Shown: positions 5,431-11,391 of the stretch, piece after piece
Layout of the letters: each line of letters begins with the position of its first letter
How positions within the stretch are numbered: position 1 is the first letter of the stretch
Assembly (NCBI GenBank): GCA_036257895.1
Contig: DATAES010000063.1
Coordinates: 1-11,391 of the forward strand
Origin: DATAES01 sp036257895
GTDB lineage: Bacteria; Actinomycetota; Acidimicrobiia; Acidimicrobiales; JACDCH01
Reading direction: 5' to 3'
DNA: 11,391 nucleotides
Notes under the pieces: model-generated
What the model was told of the DNA's origin: nothing
Seen by the model: only the letters and a program-made list of their open reading frames with translations
The model's database searches: none
Translations under genes and position numbers: made by a program

Positions 5431-6873
5431 TCAGCCGGCGGGGTTCGGAACGGGGCCCGGCGCGGTGCAGAGCGGGGTGTTGAAGTCCGGGTTCTTCGGC
5501 GCCGGCAGCGTCGGCGGCGTCGCGAACGCCGGTGTGCCGGACAGGTCGAGGCAGTCCATCAGGTTGTCGGCGTGCGCGTCGCGCTCGGTCAGTGCGGGCA
5601 GGTTGAACTTCGTCTCGAGAAAGCTGAGGATCGACGTGTGGTCGTGCACGACGTGTGACACGTAGTCGCGCTTGGCATAGGGCGACACGACGGCCGCAGG
5701 CACCCGGAAGCCGTACCGGTCGTAGCTCCCGGCCGGATCGTTGGGACCGAGCATCGGCAGCACGTTGTCGGGTGGCACCGCTGCGGGCGGTGGAACGTGG
5801 TCGTAGTAGCCCCCGTGCTCGTCGTAGCACCAGATCAGCATCGTCTTGTCCCAGCCGGGCCCTTGCATGGCGGCGTTGACAACCTTGGAGGAGAACGACT
5901 CGCCACGCGTGATGTCGTCGCTGTTCTCTTCGCTGTATTGGTCGAAGTTCGGCTCGACGAGGCAGAACGCCGGCAGCGTTCCCGCGGCTGCGTCGACGTA
6001 GTACTGACTGACGTTGACGACCTTGTCGGCGTTGGCCGAGAGCACCGGCAGGTACAAACCGACGGACGGCAACGACGTGTAGTAGTCGCGCCACGGGATC
6101 GTGTGCCGGTTGAGCAGGTCCATGATCGTGCCGTTCGGCGGCTGCGGGCCCTCGGTCACGAACTTCAGGTCGTTGTTGATCGTGCCCAACGCGGTGGCGG
6201 CCAGCATGAAGCGGCGGTTGGGATAGGTCTGCGCGAGCACGGATCCGAACCACCTGTCGCAAACCGGGAAGGTCTGGGCGAGCCCGTAGTAGAAGGGAAT
6301 GTCGTCGCTGGTCCAGTAGCCCATGGCCACCGGTCCGCTGTCGCTGCGCACGAAGCCCTCGTTAGTCCCGTCCGCGTACTGGGCGTGCGACGCGCTCCAT
6401 GCCTGACTCGGTTGCCGAGGCAGTTGACACGTGTTCGCCATGTGGAACGCACGAAGCGGTTGGCCGTTGGCGTCGTTGTTGGCATTGGTCGGCTTGCCGT
6501 CGGCATCCAGCGTGAACCCGTCGCCGCGAGTCAGCATCCCGAGGTAGTTGTCGTAGCTGTGGTTCTCCATCATTACGACGATCACGTGCTCGATCTGCGG
6601 GATGCTGTCGGTGCCCTCCGGTAACGACGGGTCGGGTCGCTCGCCGGTGCGCCGCGGCGGCATGGTCGGTGGCGGACCCGAGGACGCAGACGAACTGGCC
6701 GCAGCGCCGGGACGCTTCGAGTCCGAGGTGCAGGCGGCGATCGCCAGCGAGGTGGCCGAGCCGATCAGGAAGCTGCGTCGCGAGAGAGCGATTGCACTTT
6801 CTAGCGGCTGCTGGCGTTTCGGCGGGCGGTAGGGTGGGACGTTCGCCGATGAGCGTCCGTGAACTGCCGACAC
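5431..6873 (-). CDS. Tat-exported phosphoesterase lipoprotein (phospholipase C / acid phosphatase AcpA type)
   Basis: A 480-residue member of the phosphoesterase family (PF04185) that includes bacterial phospholipase C and AcpA acid phosphatase. The N-terminus holds a twin-arginine signal, SRRSFLIG (Arg32-Arg33), and a lipobox, AIAAC (Cys48), so it is probably exported folded and lipid-anchored outside the membrane. A Ser/Pro/Ala linker (about 49-90) follows. Metal-site motifs are HVIVVMMENHSYDNYLG (Glu103, Asn104) and YDEHGGYYDH (Asp351, Glu352). RYGFRVPA and VHDHTS (409-414) are also family hallmarks. GTG 6873 is the only canonical start that keeps the signal; it gives a long n-region and overlaps mfd by 25 bp head to head. 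Substrate is unknown: phosphate monoester or phospholipid are both possible. A role in phosphate scavenging is inference. Confidence 0.88.
   Translation of the reverse strand: MSAVHGRSSANVPPYRPPKRQQPLESAIALSRRSFLIGSATSLAIAACTSDSKRPGAAASSSASSGPPPTMPPRRTGERPDPSLPEGTDSIPQIEHVIVVMMENHSYDNYLGMLTRGDGFTLDADGKPTNANNDANGQPLRAFHMANTCQLPRQPSQAWSASHAQYADGTNEGFVRSDSGPVAMGYWTSDDIPFYYGLAQTFPVCDRWFGSVLAQTYPNRRFMLAATALGTINNDLKFVTEGPQPPNGTIMDLLNRHTIPWRDYYTSLPSVGLYLPVLSANADKVVNVSQYYVDAAAGTLPAFCLVEPNFDQYSEENSDDITRGESFSSKVVNAAMQGPGWDKTMLIWCYDEHGGYYDHVPPPAAVPPDNVLPMLGPNDPAGSYDRYGFRVPAAVVSPYAKRDYVSHVVHDHTSILSFLETKFNLPALTERDAHADNLMDCLDLSGTPAFATPPTLPAPKNPDFNTPLCTAPGPVPNPAG
6830..6835 (+). promoter_or_regulatory. possible -10 box for mfd
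   Basis: TAGGGT matches TANNNT and ends 13 nt before the mfd ATG at 6849, so the transcript would have only a few bases of leader. No clear -35 element is seen at 16-19 bp. The site lies inside the 5' coding part of the divergent phosphoesterase gene. Confidence 0.35.
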
Positions 6874-9800
6874 TGCTTCGCGAGGACCCCGCCCTTCTCG
6901 AAGTTCGGGGACGGTCCTCCGCGCTCATCGCCGTGCCCGAACCGGCTCGAGCGTTCACCATCGCCGGCCTCGTGGCCACGACCCGGCGCCGTCCGTACGT
7001 CATCGCAGTCCCGACGACCACCGACGCCGAGCGCTTGGCCCACGACCTCGCCACGTACCTGGGACCGGATCAAGTCGACCTGTTCCCGGCGTGGGAGACC
7101 CTGCCCTTCGAGCGGGTCAGCCCTGGTGTCGAGACGATGGGTCGCCGTCTACGGACCATCTGGCGCTTGCTCGACCCCAACCGCACACCCGCGGTCATCG
7201 TGTCCCCCATTCGCGCCCTCGTCCAGCGACTCGGGCCGGACATCGACAAGGTCGAACCCATCGAAGTGCGACCGGGTGAGCGGCGCGATCGGGACGAGCT
7301 CGTCACTGCGCTGGTGCACGCGGGCTACCGGCGTGAGCAACAGGTCGAGCACCGGGGCGAAGTCGGCGTTCGAGGATCGATCGTCGACGTGTTCCCGTCG
7401 ACGGCCGACCACCCGATCCGCATCGATCTGTGGGGCGACGAGGTCGACCGGCTCGCCGAGTTCTCCGTCAACGACCAGCGATCCACGAACGACCTCACGC
7501 AGGCGCAGATCTTCCCGTGCCGGGAGCTACTGCCGTCCGACGAAGTCCGCGCCCGCGCCGGCCGTCTGGTCTCGCTGCAACCGTGGGGTCGCGAGCAGTG
7601 GGAGCGTCTCTCCGACGGCCTGACATTCGACGGCATGGAGTCGTGGCTGCCATGGCTGGTGAGCACGGAACACGTGCTGTTCGACCTCGTTCCGCCCGAC
7701 GCCCAGATCGTGCTGGTCGAGCCCAAGCGACTGCGTGATCGCGCCGCCGACATCGGGGCGGAGGAGACCGACCTCGCTCGCTCGCTGGCGAGGACATGGG
7801 GTGCGGACGCCGGCGGTGGGTTCCCGAGTCTGCACGTTCCCTTCGACCGGTTGCTCGTCCACACGAACGCGCCCGCGTGGACGATCACCGTCGCTCCCGA
7901 AGGACCCGACGTCACCACCATCCAGGCGATGGGATGGGACTCGGTGGTCGGCGGCGGCGAGCGTCTGATGTCGCAACTGGCCAATCTGCGCCAACAGGGC
8001 TACCGGATCGTGGTGGCCGCGGACGGCGACGGCTCGAAGGCGCGCATCGACCGCCTGCTCGACGAGCACGGACTCAGACTCGAAGTTTCCGTTGCGCCGC
8101 TCGAGCGTGGTTTCATCCTTCCTGCCATCAAGCTGGGGGTGCTGGCCGAGCCGGATCTCACCGGCCGCCGCCGGGCCCACCGGCCGGTGCGGGCCCGACG
8201 CCGCACCGATGCGGAACGCTTCTTCGACGACCTCACCCCCGGCGACTACGTCGTGCACCATCAGCATGGGGTGGCGCGATTCGCGGGCATGGTGAAGCGA
8301 TCCATCTCGGGTGTGGAGCGCGACTATCTCCTGCTCGAGTACCGAGGCGACGACAAGCTGTACGTACCGTCGGATCAGATCGACGCGGTTCGCCACTACA
8401 CCGGCGGCGATCAGCCGTCGCTGAGTCGTCTCAACGGAGGTGACTGGTCGAAGACCAAGGCTCGCGTGCGGGCCGAGGTCACGCAGATCGCGCAGGAACT
8501 GGTTGTGCTGTACCAGAAACGGCTGCACACGCCTGGCCACGCGTTCGCTCAGGACACGCCGTGGCAGCACGAGCTGGAGGACGCGTTCCCGTACCAGGAG
8601 ACGCCCGACCAGCTGAAGGCGATCGTCGACGTGAAGGCCGACATGGAGGGCACGATGCCGATGGACCGCCTCGTGTGTGGCGACGTCGGCTTCGGGAAGA
8701 CCGAGGTGGCCATCCGCGCCGTCTTCAAGGCGGTGCAGGACGGCAAGCAGGCGGCAGTGCTCGTTCCTACGACGCTGCTCGCCCAGCAGCACAGCCAGAC
8801 CTTCGCCGAGCGCTACGCCGGTTACCCCATGCGAGTCGAAGTCCTGTCGCGCTTCTTGACACCCAGCCAGGCGAAGCACGTGGTCGACGGGCTGGCCGAC
8901 GGGACCGTCGACGTCGTCATCGGTACCCATCGCCTGCTGTCCGAAGACGTGAGCTTCAAGCGGCTCGGCCTGCTCGTGGTGGACGAGGAGCAACGCTTCG
9001 GCGTGAGTCACAAGGAGAAGGTCAAGGAGTTCAAGACCGACGTCGACGTCTTGACGCTCACCGCGACACCGATACCGCGGACGCTCGAGATGAGCCTCAC
9101 CGGTATCCGTGATCTCACGTTGCTGAACACGCCACCGGCAGAGCGGCAACCGATCCTCACGTACGTGGGCGAGTACGACGACCGCGCCGTCGGCGAAGCG
9201 ATCCGCCGCGAGCTGCTCCGAGAAGGGCAGGTGTTCTTCGTGCACAACCGCGTGCACGACATCGAGCACACCGCGGCGCACATCCGTGACCTCGTCCCCG
9301 AGGCTCGAGTCGCCGTCGCGCACGGACAGATGGACGAGGGCTCGCTCGAAAAGGTTGTGCTCGACTTCTGGGAGAACGAGTACGACGTGCTCGTCTGCAC
9401 CACGATCATCGAGTCCGGCATCGACATGCCGACCGTCAACACGCTCGTCGTCGACCGCGCCGACCGGCTCGGGCTCGGCCAACTCCACCAACTGCGGGGC
9501 CGCGTCGGCCGGGCAGGGATGCGCGCGTACGCGTACCTCTTCTACCCGCCCGAGGCGTCGCTCACGGAAGAGGCGTACGAACGGCTGAAGACGATCGGCG
9601 AGACCACCGAACTGGGCAGCGGCTTCAAGATCGCCATGCGCGACCTCGAGATCCGCGGTGCCGGGAACCTGCTCGGCACCGGGCAGTCCGGTCACATCGC
9701 TGCGGTCGGCTACGACCTGTACTGCCAGATGGTGAACGAGGTCGTGGCCGAACTGAAGGGCGAGCCACTGCGAGAGCCAGCCGAGATCAAGCTCGATCTC

Positions 9801-10271
9801 CCGCTCGACGCACATCTGCCGAAGGACTACGTGCCCCGCGAGGACTTACGACTCGAGGCGTACCGTCGTCTTGCCGCGGTCACGATCGAGGCGGAAGTCG
9901 ACGACATCCGAGGCGAGTGGGAGGACCGGTACGGGCCGGTGCCACCGCCGGCCGCGGCGCTGCTCGATGTGGCGCGGCTGCGAGCGGAGTGCGCCCGCAC
10001 GGGTATCCGTGAGGTCAACGTGGGCAAGGGGCCGGGCTTCGGCAAGCCCGCCTACGTTGTCCGCCTCAGCCCCGTCGAGCTCAAGATCAGCCAGGAGGTC
10101 AGGCTGGGCCGACTGGTGAAGGATTCCGTCTACAAGGCCGACGCGCGGCAGGTCCAGCTGCCGGTGCGCAAGCCGTCCGAGCTGGTCGACGGCCTGATCG
10201 CCGTCCTTCGACAACTGTTTCCACCCGACCCCGGCGCCGACTCGGCCACCGCTAACCTCGACCCTTCGTGA
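6849..10271 (+). CDS. mfd: transcription-repair coupling factor Mfd
   Basis: Mfd displaces RNA polymerase stalled at DNA lesions by ATP-driven translocation and recruits UvrA. The protein has 1140 residues, the usual size. The N-terminal UvrB-like module occupies about 1-350, including FPAWETLPFE and RGSIVDVFPS. The RNA polymerase interaction domain (CarD-like) runs from about 456, with DLTPGDYVVHHQHGVARF. The RecG-like motor has Walker A GDVGFGKT (611-618), DEEQ (712-715), TATPIPRT (738-745) and motif VI GRVGRAG (from 884). The C-terminal regulatory D7 domain begins near 988 with LPKDYVPREDLRLEAYRRL. ATG 6849 was chosen because homology begins there; the frame stays open upstream to 6669, but that part is antisense to the phosphoesterase. 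All key motor residues are intact. The stop overlaps the next gene in GTGA, implying an operon with the SurA-like gene and mazG. Confidence 0.98.
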   Translation: MSVRELPTLLREDPALLEVRGRSSALIAVPEPARAFTIAGLVATTRRRPYVIAVPTTTDAERLAHDLATYLGPDQVDLFPAWETLPFERVSPGVETMGRRLRTIWRLLDPNRTPAVIVSPIRALVQRLGPDIDKVEPIEVRPGERRDRDELVTALVHAGYRREQQVEHRGEVGVRGSIVDVFPSTADHPIRIDLWGDEVDRLAEFSVNDQRSTNDLTQAQIFPCRELLPSDEVRARAGRLVSLQPWGREQWERLSDGLTFDGMESWLPWLVSTEHVLFDLVPPDAQIVLVEPKRLRDRAADIGAEETDLARSLARTWGADAGGGFPSLHVPFDRLLVHTNAPAWTITVAPEGPDVTTIQAMGWDSVVGGGERLMSQLANLRQQGYRIVVAADGDGSKARIDRLLDEHGLRLEVSVAPLERGFILPAIKLGVLAEPDLTGRRRAHRPVRARRRTDAERFFDDLTPGDYVVHHQHGVARFAGMVKRSISGVERDYLLLEYRGDDKLYVPSDQIDAVRHYTGGDQPSLSRLNGGDWSKTKARVRAEVTQIAQELVVLYQKRLHTPGHAFAQDTPWQHELEDAFPYQETPDQLKAIVDVKADMEGTMPMDRLVCGDVGFGKTEVAIRAVFKAVQDGKQAAVLVPTTLLAQQHSQTFAERYAGYPMRVEVLSRFLTPSQAKHVVDGLADGTVDVVIGTHRLLSEDVSFKRLGLLVVDEEQRFGVSHKEKVKEFKTDVDVLTLTATPIPRTLEMSLTGIRDLTLLNTPPAERQPILTYVGEYDDRAVGEAIRRELLREGQVFFVHNRVHDIEHTAAHIRDLVPEARVAVAHGQMDEGSLEKVVLDFWENEYDVLVCTTIIESGIDMPTVNTLVVDRADRLGLGQLHQLRGRVGRAGMRAYAYLFYPPEASLTEEAYERLKTIGETTELGSGFKIAMRDLEIRGAGNLLGTGQSGHIAAVGYDLYCQMVNEVVAELKGEPLREPAEIKLDLPLDAHLPKDYVPREDLRLEAYRRLAAVTIEAEVDDIRGEWEDRYGPVPPPAAALLDVARLRAECARTGIREVNVGKGPGFGKPAYVVRLSPVELKISQEVRLGRLVKDSVYKADARQVQLPVRKPSELVDGLIAVLRQLFPPDPGADSATANLDPS
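10253..10258 (+). promoter_or_regulatory. possible internal -10 box before the SurA-like gene
   Basis: TAACCT fits TANNNT well and ends 9 nt before GTG 10268, so it could give a leaderless transcript for the SurA-like gene and mazG. It lies in the last codons of mfd, and no -35 is evident. The GTGA overlap shows the gene can also be read from the mfd transcript. Confidence 0.3.
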
Positions 10272-11305
10272 AACGGGCGCTTCTCCTCGTCGTTTGTTGC
10301 CTCGCGCTTGCACCCGCGTGCGCCGAGAAATCGAACGCACCGGCTGCCAGTGTCAACGGCGTCACCGTCACCACGAAGGATGTGGTGGACGAGCTCGACG
10401 CCATCCGCGCGAACCCCGACTATCTCGAGAACATCGACGGCCAGTTCAAGCAGCAAGGTTCAGCTGTCGTCGGCTCTGCTGCCGGCTCGTACGACGCTGG
10501 GTTCGTCGGCCAGGTGCTGATGCGGCAGTTGCAGTTCGCGCTGGCCCACGACGAAGTCGAACGCCGACAGCTCGAGGTCACCGATGACTGCAAGGAGGCG
10601 GCCAAGAACGATCTGATCCAGTCGCTCGGTGGCGGCGACGAGCAGAAAGGCCAAGAACAGCTCGCCGGCTTCTCCGCGGACTACCGCAACAAAATAGAAG
10701 GTTGGTACACGGACCAGTTCGTGCTGCAGTCGGATCTCGTCCATCAGCCGTGCGGTGGGGAGGCGGCCGGCAAGGCGTACTTCGATGCGCACCCGGAGGA
10801 ATTCGTGCAGCTGTGTGTCTCGGTCATCTCGCTCGCCGACGAGAACACTGCGAACGCCGTTGCGGAACAAGCTCGGGCCGGCGGCGACTTCGCGTCGTTG
10901 GCCCAGCAGTTCTCCACCGACACGAAGTCGGGGAGCATGGGCGGCGATGCCGGATGCCTCTACCCGAGCGAGATCTCCTCGGTCTTCGCTCCGACGCTGC
11001 AGGCGACCGCGACCGGAGCGGTGACGGACCCGGTGACGAACAACAACGGCTTTCTTGTGTTCAAGGTGACCGACCGTAAGCCGGCCGCGTACTCGGACGT
11101 GTCGTCGCAGGCTGAGCAACTCGCCCTACGAGACCAGTCCGTCGAGTTCGGTTCGTGGTTGCGACACGCCTTCGAGGACGGGCAGGTCACCGTCGACCCG
11201 AGGTACGGGACATTCGACCCGTCGACCTACAAGATCACGCCCCCGGCCGTCGACAGCGAGTCTTCCTCGTCGGGTTCGGAAGCCCCGCCGACCTCGAGCC
11301 CGTGA
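10268..11305 (+). CDS. SurA/PrsA-like lipoprotein with parvulin peptidyl-prolyl isomerase domain
   Basis: A 345-residue predicted secreted foldase. The N-terminus is a signal peptide with basic KR, a hydrophobic core and a probable lipobox ending at Cys18 (LAPAC, an imperfect match), so membrane anchoring outside the cell is likely. A SurA-N-like helical part (about 28-160) opens with ASVNGVTVTTKDVVDEL. A parvulin rotamase domain spans about 178-275, with GGDFASLAQQFSTDT, MGGDAG and GAVTDPVTNNNGFLVFKV. A Ser/Pro-rich tail follows from about 325. Cysteines 108, 162, 183 and 230 lie in the exported part and could form disulfides. The start GTG 10268 overlaps the mfd stop and the stop overlaps the mazG start, both as GTGA, so expression is coupled. 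A SurA-like gene between mfd and mazG is also known in other Actinobacteria. Client proteins are unknown, and catalytic activity is not certain. Confidence 0.85.
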   Translation: MKRALLLVVCCLALAPACAEKSNAPAASVNGVTVTTKDVVDELDAIRANPDYLENIDGQFKQQGSAVVGSAAGSYDAGFVGQVLMRQLQFALAHDEVERRQLEVTDDCKEAAKNDLIQSLGGGDEQKGQEQLAGFSADYRNKIEGWYTDQFVLQSDLVHQPCGGEAAGKAYFDAHPEEFVQLCVSVISLADENTANAVAEQARAGGDFASLAQQFSTDTKSGSMGGDAGCLYPSEISSVFAPTLQATATGAVTDPVTNNNGFLVFKVTDRKPAAYSDVSSQAEQLALRDQSVEFGSWLRHAFEDGQVTVDPRYGTFDPSTYKITPPAVDSESSSSGSEAPPTSSP

Positions 11306-11391
11306 CCAGCGGCCGAGTCGTCGTCGTCGGCCTCGGCCCCGCTGGACCGGAACTTGCCACCGCCGCGGCGCGCGAGGCAATCGCGCAGGAG
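11302..11391 (+). CDS. mazG: MazG-family protein, N-terminal tetrapyrrole-methylase-like segment (partial)
   Basis: Only the first 30 codons are in the window. The translation begins after GTG with TSGRVVVVGLGPAGPELAT, the glycine-rich first strand and loop of the tetrapyrrole (SAM-dependent) methylase fold. Such a domain at the N-terminus of MazG occurs in YabN-type proteins of Bacillus. The MazG call rests on the conserved actinobacterial order mfd, (SurA-like), mazG; the nucleotide pyrophosphohydrolase domain itself is not visible. If correct, the protein hydrolyses (d)NTPs, possibly non-canonical ones. The start overlaps the upstream stop as GTGA, so it is translationally coupled. A lone tetrapyrrole methylase (such as RsmI or a cobalamin enzyme) is the alternative. 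Confidence 0.65.
   Translation, partial: MTSGRVVVVGLGPAGPELATAAAREAIAQE

Noticed and set aside
7527..9815. Long minus-strand open frame (over 700 codons) inside mfd
   Set aside because: It lies fully antisense to well-conserved mfd motifs and shows no recognisable domain; a GC-driven shadow.
1..11391. CRISPR arrays, insertion sequences, phage or toxin-antitoxin genes
   Set aside because: I saw no direct-repeat arrays, transposase motifs or terminal inverted repeats flanking any gene; the inverted repeats present are short hairpins between convergent genes or in the tRNA-glmU gap.

Overview
This is a GC-rich chromosomal window that reads as an actinobacterial housekeeping region. The gene order is tRNA-Gln, glmU, prs, [amidase, minus], rplY (bL25/CTC type), pth, [Tat-type phosphoesterase, minus], mfd, SurA-like lipoprotein, mazG (start only). 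The order tRNA-Gln/glmU/prs/rplY/pth and mfd/mazG is familiar from Actinobacteria such as Mycobacterium and Streptomyces. The divergent protein sequences and short upstream regions suggest a less-studied class, perhaps Acidimicrobiia; that placement is inference, not proof.

Layout: 1-79 is upstream sequence with at most a weak tRNA promoter. 80-151 is a complete tRNA-Gln(UUG). 152-436 is non-coding with one hairpin. 437-2523 holds glmU and prs as a close pair, ended by a clean palindrome (2549-2576). 2593-4020 is an amidase on the minus strand, 52 bp from the divergent rplY (4073-4759). pth (about 4764-5351) follows rplY after 4 bp. A long hairpin (5362-5406) separates pth from a convergent Tat-lipoprotein phosphoesterase (5431-6873, minus). 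The 5' end of the phosphoesterase gene overlaps the 5' end of mfd head to head. mfd (6849-10271), a SurA/parvulin-like lipoprotein (10268-11305) and mazG (11302 onward) are joined by two GTGA start-stop overlaps.

Functions: GlmU makes UDP-GlcNAc for the cell wall, Prs makes PRPP, bL25 and Pth serve translation, Mfd couples repair to transcription, the SurA-like protein is a probable envelope foldase, and MazG cleans up nucleotides. The amidase and phosphoesterase are accessory genes set antisense into this block.

I see no mobile element, CRISPR array, phage gene or new multi-gene system. The notable points are inside the housekeeping genes. GlmU ends before its acetyltransferase active site. 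pth has no ATG, GTG or TTG start for its conserved N-terminus (ATT is the best candidate) and carries changes at usually conserved active-site positions. Several genes may be leaderless.
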